NCBI GenBank assembly: GCA_010365135.1 | Contig: JAAFGY010000010.1 | Coordinates: 1-43,443 of the forward strand | Length of the DNA stretch: 43,443 nucleotides | Direction of reading: 5' to 3' | From: Flavobacterium sp. | Lineage (GTDB): Bacteria > Bacteroidota > Bacteroidia > Flavobacteriales > Flavobacteriaceae | Part shown: piece after piece, positions 7,940 through 16,410 of the stretch | Position numbering within the stretch: position 1 is the stretch's first letter | Layout: every line of letters begins with the position of its first letter | Position numbers and translations under genes: made by a program | The notes under the pieces: generated by a model | Told to the model about the DNA's origin: nothing | Database searches by the model: none | Seen by the model: only the letters and a program-made list of their open reading frames with translations

Positions 7940-8730
7940 TGAAAAGAGGCTTAAAAATAGTATTTTTTTTATTTTTTGGCGCTCTAACAGCTCAAATAAA
8001 TACTGTTAAGTCTGTATATTTTGAATTGGATAAATTCTCTTTAAATCAAAAAGAAATTAATCAAATGGTTACGCTTTTGGATTCGGCTAATTTTTCGCGT
8101 TTTAAAGCTATTTATCTATACGGCTATTGTGATGACAGAGGAAGTTTAGAATATAACGATAAATTGTCGAAAAAAAGAGTTGCTTTTATCCAAAATTTAT
8201 TGCTTTCTAAAGGATATGCTCAAAATAAAATATTTATTTGTGAAGGCCGCGGAAAAGTAGTTTTGGATAAAGACACCGTCATAAACTTAAAAGAAGTACG
8301 GGACAAAAACAGACGTGTTGATTTAATTTTGGTTAAAAACGTTTTTTACACTTCCATTCCAGAGCACCCAAAAATTGGTGATAATATTGTTTTAGAGCGA
8401 GTTACATTTGAAATGGGTTCAAGCGAACTTTCGTTAAATGCCAAAAAGGAACTAGACCGAACTATTGTACTATTAAAAAAGCACAAGACGTTGCGTTTTG
8501 AGATTAAAGGTCACGTTTGCTGCACATCAAGAAAAAATACTGATGGTATTGATAAGGAAACCAATGAAAGAAATCTTTCAGAAAATAGGGCAAGAAATGT
8601 CTTTAATTATCTACGTTCTATGGGAATAAGTCCGTATCGAATGTCGTATAAAGGATATGGAAATCAATTTCCTCTGGGCAAAGGGGATGCTCAGGATCGA
8701 CGTGTAGAACTTTTTGTGACCAAATTATAA
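7939..8730 (+). CDS. OmpA-family protein with two OmpA-like domains
   Basis: A predicted secreted peptidoglycan-binding envelope protein. I chose the ATG at 7939, which overlaps the protease stop as TGATG; a GTG one codon earlier is possible. A signal peptide (hydrophobic to FGALTAQ) is followed by two tandem OmpA-like modules. The first is about 20-130 (SVYFELDKFSLNQKEI...RDKNRRVDLIL), the second about 150-263 (VTFEMGSSELSLNAKKEL...AQDRRVELFV). Both end with the conserved (N/D)RRV motif. There is no N-terminal beta-barrel, so it is not a classical OmpA porin. Coupling to the CtpA-type protease suggests a joint role in envelope turnover (inference). Its end overlaps the convergent GNAT gene by 6 bp. 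Confidence 0.88.
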   Translation: MKRGLKIVFFLFFGALTAQINTVKSVYFELDKFSLNQKEINQMVTLLDSANFSRFKAIYLYGYCDDRGSLEYNDKLSKKRVAFIQNLLLSKGYAQNKIFICEGRGKVVLDKDTVINLKEVRDKNRRVDLILVKNVFYTSIPEHPKIGDNIVLERVTFEMGSSELSLNAKKELDRTIVLLKKHKTLRFEIKGHVCCTSRKNTDGIDKETNERNLSENRARNVFNYLRSMGISPYRMSYKGYGNQFPLGKGDAQDRRVELFVTKL

Positions 8731-9177
8731 CGACTCCTTTTTCATCTCGATATGCGGAATATCGTCTTCGAGATACATTTCGCTGGTTTGCACAAAACCG
8801 TGGCTTTCGTAGAATTTTTTCAGATACAATTGAGCTCCAATAGTAATTTTAGTTTCGCCAAAATGAGTCTTAATTCCGGCAATGGCTTCTCGCATTAAGT
8901 CGTGACCCAATTTTTTATCACGAAAATTAGCATCGACCACCACTCTTCCAATGGAGGCGTTATCAAAAGAAATTCCGGTTTTAAAAAGTCGTGAATAGGC
9001 GACAATCTTGCCTTCGTATTCACCAAAAAGATGCAATGCAAGTTTGTCTTTTCCATCAGGATCGAGATAAACGCAGTTTTGTTCGACTACAAAAATGGCG
9101 CTTCTTAATCTCAAAATATCATAAAGTTCCTCAACCGTAAGTTTATCAAAAGGCTTTATGGTCCAGTGTATTTTCAT
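8725..9177 (-). CDS. GNAT N-acetyltransferase, ElaA family
   Basis: A 150-residue acetyl-CoA-dependent N-acetyltransferase. The ElaA-type N-terminus is clear (LYDILRLRSAIFVVEQNCVY, then D-P-D-G-K-D). The acetyl-CoA site follows as GRVVVDANFRDKKLGHDLM, and the C-terminal part (AQLYLKKFYESHGF) is typical. The substrate of this family is not established. Its start lies 10 bp after the DUF4837 lipoprotein gene on the same strand, so the two are likely cotranscribed. The stop codons of this gene and the OmpA-like gene interlock. Confidence 0.92.
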   Translation of the reverse strand: MKIHWTIKPFDKLTVEELYDILRLRSAIFVVEQNCVYLDPDGKDKLALHLFGEYEGKIVAYSRLFKTGISFDNASIGRVVVDANFRDKKLGHDLMREAIAGIKTHFGETKITIGAQLYLKKFYESHGFVQTSEMYLEDDIPHIEMKKESL

Positions 9178-9187
9178 CGATGTAATT

Positions 9188-10162
9188 TTAATTTAAAATA
9201 TGAATTGATTTGATAATAGATTCCAATTCATGCATCAAATCTCGTTCTTCTTTAGAAGGAGAGTAGCAAAATCCTTCTAAAACCAAGATTCTATCGTGCT
9301 GCTCATCAACAATTGCATAATTAATGAACGGCCCAGACATAAATTCATTTTTCAACTCCCAAGTTCCCTTGGTTTCAAAGGTTTCTTTGCCGTCTAATTT
9401 GATTTTAAAAAAATAGGGGGCATAACCTTCTTCGGTAATCATTTGAGAATCAGGCTCTGTTCCGTGAATATACATATCGCCAATGGAATCGCGCATTTTG
9501 ATGATATTACCAATACGGTTTAAGTTTTTTTTGATGGAACTTATTGGAACCTGATAAATCAAAATACTAGTGTTGCCACTTACAATTTCTTTTTTGAGCC
9601 AGATAAATTTACTTGTTTGAACGGCATACAGATATCCCGATGGAATCTTCATGGCGATGTTGAACTCTTTGGCGATTATCTGAGTATTAAGCAGCGATTG
9701 ATTGTTGATTCTTTGGTTTTCGACAATCTCAGTATCTTTTATGATCTGGATTATTTTCGCTGTATTTTCCTCTATAATTTCCACGATATCGGCATTTGTT
9801 TTCCCTGAAATATGAAACACGTTTTGGGGAGATGCGTATTGGTTTTTCTTGATTTCGAATTTGTTTATTTCGGCTTTTTTCACAACAATAATCGTTCGAC
9901 TATCACTCATAAATCCTTCCATAAGTTTCACGGGATATTGGTTTATGGTAAAAAGTGGCTCTTCTTGCGGCAATCCAATTACAGGGGACGCAAACTTATT
10001 TCGAATGCTGTCGCCTATTTCTCCGTTCCATAATTGATCGTCAATAATTACAGAAATGGTATTGATTTTACCAGTAGCTTTTCGCGGTAAATTGTCGTTT
10101 TTCTTATTACAAGAAAAAAACAGGAAGGCAAATAGAAGAAATAAAATAAGGTTTTTATTCAT
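9188..10162 (-). CDS. DUF4837 family lipoprotein
   Basis: A 324-residue secreted lipoprotein: the signal peptide LILFLLFAFLFFSC places the lipid-modified cysteine at about residue 18, followed by a charged linker. The body matches what I know as DUF4837, a Bacteroidetes family of unknown function; recognisable blocks are ISVIIDDQLWNGEIGDSIR, LPQEEPLFTINQYP and TKGTWELKNEFMSGPF. Family members are periplasm-facing or outer-membrane lipoproteins with no known activity. A strong minus-strand TATATTTG box lies upstream, and the GNAT gene follows 10 bp downstream, suggesting a two-gene operon. Confidence 0.88.
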   Translation of the reverse strand: MNKNLILFLLFAFLFFSCNKKNDNLPRKATGKINTISVIIDDQLWNGEIGDSIRNKFASPVIGLPQEEPLFTINQYPVKLMEGFMSDSRTIIVVKKAEINKFEIKKNQYASPQNVFHISGKTNADIVEIIEENTAKIIQIIKDTEIVENQRINNQSLLNTQIIAKEFNIAMKIPSGYLYAVQTSKFIWLKKEIVSGNTSILIYQVPISSIKKNLNRIGNIIKMRDSIGDMYIHGTEPDSQMITEEGYAPYFFKIKLDGKETFETKGTWELKNEFMSGPFINYAIVDEQHDRILVLEGFCYSPSKEERDLMHELESIIKSIHILN

Positions 10163-10193
10163 TGATTCCGTACTCTATAAAAATGTTATTTAT

Positions 10194-10201
10194 CAAATAT
10201 A
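10194..10201 (-). promoter_or_regulatory. -7 box (TATATTTG) of the DUF4837-GNAT operon
   Basis: CAAATATA on the plus strand, i.e. a perfect TAnnTTTG on the minus strand, 31 bp upstream of the DUF4837 start. Confidence 0.6.
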
Positions 10202-10252
10202 GAGAAAAAATACCTACTTTTATAGAAAGGGAAAAAGTGTTTTCAAGAAATT

Positions 10253-10915
10253 TTAATTGTACTCTTTCGAAATATTTTTTAAATGAATATTTCTGAAATC
10301 TATTGGTGTACCTTCATAATTTAAAGAAATTTTTCCTTCGGTTGATGAGGCTTCAAAACATTCATTTACCAATTTTCCATTCAAATATTGAGTGATTTTA
10401 CCCTTATAAGATATGATGGTAATTGAATTCCATTCTCCATAAGGCTTCTCATTGCTACTAAATTTGGGAGAAGTAACGCTTGCTCCAGCTTCAACTAATT
10501 TTCCGTTGACTACCGCAGTAACATTGTCTAGAAAAATAAAATCGCCAGTCGTATTTTCTTTTATTTGAAATTGTATTCCTTTAGGCCAAATGTTATCTGG
10601 CGAATCTACAGGGATGTTGTACATTACACCGCTATTTTTTTTGCCCGTACCTTTGTACTTTTCATCCAGATTCCACCTGAAATCCAGACTAAGCTCAAAA
10701 TTTTTATAGCTTTTTTTGGTCATCAAATAGCCAATATTCGCACCATACATTCTCACCATTCCATCTGTAAACTCATATACTTTTATGGGCTCAATTCTTT
10801 TGGTATTTGCTTTAGTAAAGGCATACCAATCCTTTTTTGAAAAGCTTTTTTGTTGAACAGCGCACGAATTTAAGAGAATTAGAATAGAAAAAGCAACAAT
10901 TATATTTTTGAACAT
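10253..10915 (-). CDS. DUF1080 (3-keto-disaccharide hydrolase-like) lipoprotein
   Basis: A 220-residue lipoprotein: signal sequence ending ILILLNSC gives a lipidated cysteine at about residue 18. The mature part is a concanavalin-like beta-sandwich of the DUF1080 family. Typical motifs are visible: KSYKNFELSLDFRW, NSGVMYNIP (the N-S-G-V signature), KGIQFQIKEN and GEWNSITII followed by QYLNGKLV. Members bind or cleave sugars, and some act as 3-keto-glycoside hydrolases. It starts 22 bp after the lytic transglycosylase gene, so it is probably cotranscribed with it. No carbohydrate-utilisation genes are nearby, so the substrate is open. Confidence 0.88.
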   Translation of the reverse strand: MFKNIIVAFSILILLNSCAVQQKSFSKKDWYAFTKANTKRIEPIKVYEFTDGMVRMYGANIGYLMTKKSYKNFELSLDFRWNLDEKYKGTGKKNSGVMYNIPVDSPDNIWPKGIQFQIKENTTGDFIFLDNVTAVVNGKLVEAGASVTSPKFSSNEKPYGEWNSITIISYKGKITQYLNGKLVNECFEASSTEGKISLNYEGTPIDFRNIHLKNISKEYN

Positions 10916-10937
10916 TGGGGTAATTTTAAAACGAAAT

Positions 10938-12800
10938 TTATCCGTTTATTTTTAATTTCATTCCCGGTTTAAGGTCTTCTGAGCCAATATCATTCCATTT
11001 TTTAATGTCCGAGATGCTTACTCCAGGATATTTTTTGGCAATACTATATAAAGAATCTCCTTTTTTAACGTAATAATTAAGCGAATTATTTTTTGATTCT
11101 GAAGCTAAATTATCGCCTCTCTTGAATGTTTCGGCGATAGATTTAGTGATAATTGGAACTTCATTTTTGGATACAATTATAGTACTTCCTAACGCAATAT
11201 TATTATCGGATAAATGGTTCCATTCTTTTAAATCTGTCAACGGTGTGCCAAACTTTTTAGCGATATTTCCAAGATTATCACCTTTTTTAACTACGTATTC
11301 TATGTTTTCTAATTTTAGTGTGGAAGCCATTTCTTCAGTGGAACTTGCCTCATTTTTGGCAGCCACTAAAACTGCTATTTGTTGATTCTCAGATTTGATT
11401 TCTGAAGGAATTTTGTTTGTTTTAGATTCTTTTTTAATGGTTCTAACTACGCTTTCATTGGTAATGATTTTCAGGCTTTTGCCTCGAGCGACTGTATTGC
11501 TTTTTAGCTTATTCCACTTCTTTAAATCCGCAATAGAAACATTATATTTATCTGCAATTTCACCCAGGTTATCTCCGCGTTTCACGGTGTAATATTTTGT
11601 TTTTGGCAGTGTAATTCGTTGAACCGAGTAATTCAATGTGTCGTTCATTACGATAGCTTTTGTAACCTGAAACGGTTTTTCACGAAAATCCAAATCGCGT
11701 TGTACATATGCATAAACTTTGTCTTCGTTTGAAGCAAAAACGGCAATTTTATCCTTTGGTAATCTCAAAAAATGAGCTTGATCGTTATAAACTGGAATCA
11801 CATTCATTTTATAAGATGGATTCAAAAGCTGCAATTGAGCTACCGGAACATCGAGCAAATCCGAAATTTGTTTGAACGACATTTGCTTTTTAATCATAAT
11901 GGTATCCGTAGCAAATTGTTTGACCAATGCTCTGTCTGGCTTAATTCCATGTTCATTATGGTATTCGTAAATGTACATCGTTGCTAAAAAAGCAGGAACA
12001 TATCCTTGTGTTTCTTTTGGTAAATTTTTTCGAATATTCCAATAATTTTGTTGTCCACCAGAACGACGAATCGCTTTAGTAACATTTCCTGGTCCAGAAT
12101 TATAAGAGGCCAAAACCAAGTCCCAATCCCCAAAAATTTTGTACATATTTGTCATATATTGCGCGGCGGCTTCACTAGATTTTAATGGATCGCTACGTTC
12201 GTCAACATAGGAGTCAATTTTTAAATTGTACAATTTCCCAGTTTGATACATAAATTGCCAAAGTCCGGTTGCGCCCATTCTTGAAACCGCTTTTGGGTTC
12301 AAAGCTGATTCTACCACTGCCAAATATTTTATTTCTAATGGCACATTTTGTTTGGCCAAAGCCTCTTCAAACATTGGAAAATAATATTCCGATATGGCCA
12401 TTAATCTTGCAAAGGATTTCTTCCTATTCTTTAAAAAGGACTTGATGATGTTTTCCAGTCCTTGATTGTATTCAATATTGAAAGGGGATTTTGCATCCAT
12501 CGCCGCAAGTCGTTGTTTCAACAATTCCGTGGGCAACTCATAATCCACTTTTTCATCAATATTGATGTTTTTTATGTCATCAGAAATATCATTGTATAGA
12601 TCCAAATTCGCCAATTCCTTAAGCCAAAGACTGTCGACACAAGAGGCCATATCGTCTTTTACGAAAGTTTTTTTGATGGAATCTAAATAGAAATTATTAG
12701 TTTCGGTTTTGGCAATCCCTTTGTTTTCAAAAGATTTCTGTGAAAACAAAGAGAGTGACAATAATAGAAAAACCGATAGGGAGGTGTTTTTTATATTCAT
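10938..12800 (-). CDS. Membrane-bound lytic transglycosylase with three LysM domains (MltD-like)
   Basis: Cleaves peptidoglycan glycan strands from the periplasm. I chose the ATG at 12800 because the signal peptide (LSVFLLLSLSLFSQ) follows at once; an ATG 30 bp upstream is less likely. The 620-residue protein has an SLT domain at about 145-300, with catalytic E164 in YLAVVESALNPKA and the supporting motifs GATGLWQFM and LVLASYNSGPGNV. Three LysM modules follow (about 403-447, 499-543 and 574-619), each with a K-(R/K)-G-D-(N/S)-L core. Serine/lysine-rich linkers separate them. A TATGTTTG box lies about 55 bp upstream. The DUF1080 gene lies 22 bp downstream. Confidence 0.93.
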   Translation of the reverse strand: MNIKNTSLSVFLLLSLSLFSQKSFENKGIAKTETNNFYLDSIKKTFVKDDMASCVDSLWLKELANLDLYNDISDDIKNINIDEKVDYELPTELLKQRLAAMDAKSPFNIEYNQGLENIIKSFLKNRKKSFARLMAISEYYFPMFEEALAKQNVPLEIKYLAVVESALNPKAVSRMGATGLWQFMYQTGKLYNLKIDSYVDERSDPLKSSEAAAQYMTNMYKIFGDWDLVLASYNSGPGNVTKAIRRSGGQQNYWNIRKNLPKETQGYVPAFLATMYIYEYHNEHGIKPDRALVKQFATDTIMIKKQMSFKQISDLLDVPVAQLQLLNPSYKMNVIPVYNDQAHFLRLPKDKIAVFASNEDKVYAYVQRDLDFREKPFQVTKAIVMNDTLNYSVQRITLPKTKYYTVKRGDNLGEIADKYNVSIADLKKWNKLKSNTVARGKSLKIITNESVVRTIKKESKTNKIPSEIKSENQQIAVLVAAKNEASSTEEMASTLKLENIEYVVKKGDNLGNIAKKFGTPLTDLKEWNHLSDNNIALGSTIIVSKNEVPIITKSIAETFKRGDNLASESKNNSLNYYVKKGDSLYSIAKKYPGVSISDIKKWNDIGSEDLKPGMKLKING

Positions 12801-12855
12801 ACTTTTTTTAATCAACGTGCTATATTTCAAACGATTGAAAACAAATCGTCTTTTG

Positions 12856-12863
12856 CAAACATA
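12856..12863 (-). promoter_or_regulatory. -7 box (TATGTTTG) of the transglycosylase gene
   Basis: CAAACATA on the plus strand; a perfect TAnnTTTG on the minus strand, 56 bp before the chosen start. Confidence 0.55.
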
Positions 12864-12911
12864 ATACGTTAAAACTAAAAATTTCAGTAAATATTGTTAA
12901 AAATGCATTGT

Positions 12912-14099
12912 TTAGTCCAAAATAGCAGCAATTCCGGGTAAAATCTTACCCTCAAGCATTTCGAGCATGGCTCCTCCGCCAGTTGAAACATAACTCACTT
13001 TGTCTTCAAATCCAAACTGTTTTACTGCCGCAACTGAATCTCCACCGCCCACAAGTGAGAAGGCTCCGTTTGCTGTAGCTTCGGCAATAAAATTACCTAA
13101 TTCAATGGTTCCGTTTGCAAATTTTTCCATTTCAAAAACGCCTAATGGCCCATTCCAAAGTATAGTTTTTGATTCTAAAATTACTTTTTTGAAATTTTCT
13201 AATGATTTTGGTCCAGCATCCAATCCTTGCCATCCGTCAGGAATTTCACGAACATCAACAATTTTAGTATTGGCATCGTTCGAAAACGCATCTGCAGCAA
13301 CAACATCAACCGGTATATGAATTTGAACGCCTTTTTCTTTGGCTAATCTCAAAATTTCTAAGGCCAATTCTTGTTTGTCGTCTTCACAAATCGATTCTCC
13401 AATTTTTCCGCCCAAAGCTTTAACGAAAGTAAAAGTCATTCCACCTCCTATAATCATATGATCCACTTTGTCCAAAATGTTCTCGATAACAGTAATTTTC
13501 GACGAAACTTTTGAACCTCCAAGAACTGCCGTAACTGGTTTTTTAGAATCTTTTAAAACCTTGTTCAAGCTTTCGATTTCCTTTGCTAATAATAATCCAA
13601 AACATTTCTCATTTGGAAAAAATTGTGCAATTATAGTTGTCGAAGCGTGCGCTCTGTGTGCTGTTCCGAAAGCGTCGTTCACATAAATATCTCCAAATGA
13701 GGCTAATTCTTTTGCAAAATTTACATCTCCAGCTTCTTCTTCAGCATAAAATCGTAAATTTTCTAATAATAAAATTTGTCCTGCTTGCAAATTACTTACC
13801 GCTTTCTCAACTTGGGCACCAATACAATCTGGCGAAAAGAAAACAGTTTGCCCAAGAACTTCTGAAACTTTTTTTACTATATGTTCCAAAGAATATTTTT
13901 TTTCAAATCCTTTTGGTCGTCCTAAATGTGACATCAAAATTACGCTACCACCATCGGCAAGAATTTTATCAATTGTAGGTTTTGCTGCTTCAATACGAGT
14001 GGCATCCGTTACGTTAAAATTTTCGTCCAAAGGCACGTTAAAATCAACGCGGATAATGGCTTTTTTGTTTTTAAAATCGAAATCGTTTATAGTTTTCAT
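12912..14099 (-). CDS. pgk: Phosphoglycerate kinase
   Basis: Glycolytic enzyme converting 1,3-bisphosphoglycerate and ADP to 3-phosphoglycerate and ATP. The ATG at 14099 gives a 395-residue protein beginning [20 protein letters not shown]. An in-frame start at 14135 is rejected because it overlaps the -7 box. Family motifs are complete: [43 protein letters not shown], the hinge and nucleotide region [10 protein letters not shown], and GGGDSVAAV. Monocistronic by layout: the neighbouring transglycosylase gene starts about 110 bp downstream with its own promoter box. Confidence 0.97.
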   Translation of the reverse strand: MKTINDFDFKNKKAIIRVDFNVPLDENFNVTDATRIEAAKPTIDKILADGGSVILMSHLGRPKGFEKKYSLEHIVKKVSEVLGQTVFFSPDCIGAQVEKAVSNLQAGQILLLENLRFYAEEEAGDVNFAKELASFGDIYVNDAFGTAHRAHASTTIIAQFFPNEKCFGLLLAKEIESLNKVLKDSKKPVTAVLGGSKVSSKITVIENILDKVDHMIIGGGMTFTFVKALGGKIGESICEDDKQELALEILRLAKEKGVQIHIPVDVVAADAFSNDANTKIVDVREIPDGWQGLDAGPKSLENFKKVILESKTILWNGPLGVFEMEKFANGTIELGNFIAEATANGAFSLVGGGDSVAAVKQFGFEDKVSYVSTGGGAMLEMLEGKILPGIAAILD

Positions 14100-14132
14100 G
14101 GTCTGTTTGTTTAATTTTTTTTGAAAGAATAA

Positions 14133-14140
14133 CAAATATA
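14133..14140 (-). promoter_or_regulatory. -7 box (TATATTTG) of pgk
   Basis: CAAATATA on the plus strand, a perfect minus-strand TAnnTTTG 33 bp upstream of the ATG at 14099. It decides the pgk start, because a longer reading frame would begin inside it. Confidence 0.65.
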
Positions 14141-14214
14141 GAACATTTTATAAACTTAAAAATAAGAATAGTTTTAAAATTATAGCAATCTATTAACGAA
14201 AACGTTATAATTAA

Positions 14215-14457
14215 ATGAATTTTTCTATTTTTAAAAAAATGTTCAAAAGACTTGTCTATACTTTGTTTGAAATAATTAAAGGTTCGCCAAAAAAAAGCAA
14301 ATCAACAAAGCCTACAGAATTATTACATTTTCTACGGATATATCGTCCAAAACACTGTTTACTAAACTTGAGGATAAAACAACTTCGAATCATAAATTAC
14401 ATTAAAAATGATTTACTTTTTCGAAGGTTTCAAAGCAATAAGATTTTGCAGTTTTGA
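14215..14457 (+). pseudogene. Short basic ORF, possibly frameshifted at a poly-A run
   Basis: This 347-base gap between the pgk promoter and holB holds one ORF of 80 codons starting MNFSIFKKMFKRLVYTLFE. Its second half (RIYRPKHCLLNLRIKQ) looks like out-of-frame translation. At the run of eight A (14289-14296) a shift of one base gives a more protein-like continuation, QINKAYRIITFSTDISSK and then TLFTKLEDKTTSNHKLH, ending at a TAA near 14415 for about 63 residues. It may be a decayed small gene, a slippage-regulated one, or chance. No family is recognised. Confidence 0.25.
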
Positions 14458-14477
14458 TGCTTTTTATTCTATATTTG
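14445..14477 (+). promoter_or_regulatory. holB promoter, near-leaderless
   Basis: TTTG (14445-14448), 21-nt spacer, TATATTTG (14470-14477). The ATG follows only four bases after the -7 box, so transcription would begin at or next to the start codon. Confidence 0.6.
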
Positions 14478-14481
14478 CCTT

Positions 14482-15630
14482 ATGCAGTTTTCAAAAATTT
14501 TAGGGCAAGATTACATCAAAAATCATTTAACGCGAAGTGCCAATTTGCGCAGAATTCCACACGCACAATTGTTTGTCGGACCAGAAGGAAGTGGCACTTT
14601 GCCAATGGCAATCGCTTATGCGCAATACATTTTGTGCAACAATCAACACGGTGAAAATTTGGGTTCTAATGAAAGTTGTAACCTTAAATTCGAAAAGATT
14701 TCGCATCCTGATTTGCATTTTGTTTATCCAACGGTAAGTACCGAGGAAGTAAAGAAAAACCCAAAAAGCATTGATTTCATTGCCGATTGGCGATTGTTTG
14801 TCACTCAAAATCCTTACGGCGGTTTGTTCGATTGGTATTCCGTTTTAGGTGTGCAAAATAAACAAGGCGAAATCCGTGTTGATGATGCTCAGGAAATTCT
14901 AAAATCTTTGGCTTTAAAATCCTACGAAGGCGGTTATAAAATTATGATTGTTTGGATGGCCGACAAAATGAATATTGCTGCCTCCAATAAATTACTAAAA
15001 TTACTAGAAGAACCACCCGAAAAAACAGTTTTTATTCTAATTTCAGAAAATGAGGAAGATATTATCCAGACGATACGTTCTCGTTGTCAAGTTTTGCATT
15101 TTAATGGATTAAGCGAGCAAATTATAGCAGCTGCCTTGGTTTCTCGTGAAAATATTGAACCAAAACTAGCCACAAAAATAGCGCATCAAGCACAGGGAAA
15201 TTACAACAAAGCCCTGCATTTGCTTAAAGACGACAACGACGAATTCCCGTTCGAACAATGGTTTGTGGTTTGGGTTCGTGCTGCTTTTCAAGCCAAAAAA
15301 AATGCAGCTGTAATTAGCGATTTAATTCATTGGAGTGAACAAATTGCAGCTTTGGGAAGAGAAACCCAAAAGAAATTCTTAGAATATTGCATCGATATTT
15401 TCCGCCAAGCCTTGCTGCATAATTATGAAACGCCAAGTTTAGTTTATTTTGAGCCCACGGTCGAAAAATTTACCATAGGTAAATTTGCGCCTTTTGTAAA
15501 CGGAAACAACATCAACGAAATATTTCAGGAATTGTCCGATGCCATTTACCATATTGAACGCAACGGAAATGCTAAAATTATTTTGACGGATTTATCCATA
15601 AAACTGACTCGTTTAATACATAAAAAATAA
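14482..15630 (+). CDS. holB: DNA polymerase III subunit delta' (clamp-loader)
   Basis: Component of the clamp loader that opens the beta sliding clamp. A 382-residue AAA+ protein: IPHAQLFVGPEGSGTLPMA holds the degenerate P-loop (no lysine), as expected for delta', which does not hydrolyse ATP. Further motifs are IRVDDAQEILKSL, AASNKLLKLLEEPPE and the sensor region IIQTIRSRCQV (the SRC motif). The zinc-binding cysteines of E. coli delta' are reduced: only C-x9-C (LCNNQHGENLGSNESC) is evident, a common state in Bacteroidetes. The start codon follows the -7 promoter box almost directly. The thioesterase gene lies 69 bp downstream beyond a heptad repeat. Confidence 0.93.
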   Translation: MQFSKILGQDYIKNHLTRSANLRRIPHAQLFVGPEGSGTLPMAIAYAQYILCNNQHGENLGSNESCNLKFEKISHPDLHFVYPTVSTEEVKKNPKSIDFIADWRLFVTQNPYGGLFDWYSVLGVQNKQGEIRVDDAQEILKSLALKSYEGGYKIMIVWMADKMNIAASNKLLKLLEEPPEKTVFILISENEEDIIQTIRSRCQVLHFNGLSEQIIAAALVSRENIEPKLATKIAHQAQGNYNKALHLLKDDNDEFPFEQWFVVWVRAAFQAKKNAAVISDLIHWSEQIAALGRETQKKFLEYCIDIFRQALLHNYETPSLVYFEPTVEKFTIGKFAPFVNGNNINEIFQELSDAIYHIERNGNAKIILTDLSIKLTRLIHKK

Positions 15631-15665
15631 GTTTATGAACCATCACGGGCAATGACAATTTCTGC

Positions 15666-15700
15666 AATCAAAAATCATTAATCTTCAATCAATAATTAGA
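15666..15700. repeat. AATC-type heptad array
   Basis: Five heptads in phase: AATCAAA, AATCATT, AATCTTC, AATCAAT, AATTAGA. The array ends on the first base of the thioesterase start codon. Confidence 0.65.
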
Positions 15701-16209
15701 TGACTTCAAAACATCCTTCTGAATCCTTGACCGTATTAACTGATTTGGTTTTGCCAAGCGAAACCAATCCGTTGAACAACCTTTTTGGTGGCGAATTATT
15801 GGCTCGAATGGATCGTGCCGCCAGCATCGCCGCAGGAAGACATTCGCGCAGAATTGCCGTAACGGTTTCTGTAAATCATGTGGCTTTCAACAAGGCCATT
15901 CCGTTGGGAAGCGTTGTTATCATTGAAGCAAAAGTATCGAGAGCCTTCAAGACTTCAATGGAAATTTACCTTGATGTTTGGATCGAAGAAAAAGAATCTG
16001 GCCAAAGAACCAAGTCTAACGAAGCCATTTACACTTTTGTCGCGGTAGATGAAATGGGAACGCCTGTTGAAGTTCCTCATATAATTCCCGAAACCAAAAT
16101 TGAAGAACACCGTTATCATGACGCCTTGAGAAGAAAACAATTGAGCTTGGTCTTGGCTGGGAAATTGAATCCTCACGACGCTACTGAATTGAAGGCGTTG
16201 TTTGTTTGA
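15700..16209 (+). CDS. Acyl-CoA thioesterase, hotdog fold (YciA/BACH family)
   Basis: Hydrolyses acyl-CoA to free acid and CoA in the cytoplasm. The 169-residue single hotdog domain shows the family pattern: VLPSETNPLNNLFGGELLA, with the N and the GG-E-L helix of the active site, then MDRAASIAAGRHSRR, VSVNHVAFNKAIPLG and YTFVAVDEMG. Substrate range in this family is broad (short to long chains) and cannot be fixed here. It follows holB on the same strand with 69 bp between; a shared transcript is possible. Confidence 0.92.
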   Translation: MTSKHPSESLTVLTDLVLPSETNPLNNLFGGELLARMDRAASIAAGRHSRRIAVTVSVNHVAFNKAIPLGSVVIIEAKVSRAFKTSMEIYLDVWIEEKESGQRTKSNEAIYTFVAVDEMGTPVEVPHIIPETKIEEHRYHDALRRKQLSLVLAGKLNPHDATELKALFV

Positions 16210-16221
16210 AAAATCTAATTT

Positions 16222-16303
16222 GCCACAGATTCACAGATTTCAAACCATCAAATCTGTGAAACTATGGCGATGAAATGAAATAATTATTTGCGAATTTGCG
16301 GTA
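16222..16303. repeat. CACAGATTT palindrome plus single arm of a second palindrome family
   Basis: CACAGATTT (16232-16240) and AAATCTGTG (16250-16258) form a 9-bp stem, flanked by GCCA/TGGC (16222-16225 and 16265-16268). It may act as the thioesterase terminator, although no T run follows. At 16286-16303 an 18-nt stretch is identical to the reverse complement of 22431-22448 in the trpS/dprA terminator, so both belong to a dispersed intergenic repeat. Confidence 0.7.
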
Positions 16304-16335
16304 AATTCCTTTTTAAAAACTAAAAGAAATTCCTA

Positions 16336-16365
16336 TTGTTACTTCCAAAAAAAGAAGTATTTTTA
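16336..16365 (+). promoter_or_regulatory. recA promoter
   Basis: TTG (16336-16338), 19-nt spacer, TATTTTTA (16358-16365), one mismatch to TAnnTTTG. It lies about 45 bp before the chosen recA start. No LexA-type palindrome is evident. Confidence 0.5.
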
Positions 16366-16410
16366 CAAAAAGATAAGCACAAAAAATAAATGAAAGAAAA
16401 GGTAAAAGAG

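Noticed and set aside
13000-13978. Several plus-strand ORFs of 70-113 codons
   Set aside because: All are reverse-strand shadows of pgk.
16390-16410. Upstream ATG as recA start
   Set aside because: The [12 protein letters not shown] start is the usual one in flavobacterial RecA as I recall it; the upstream extension is unsupported.
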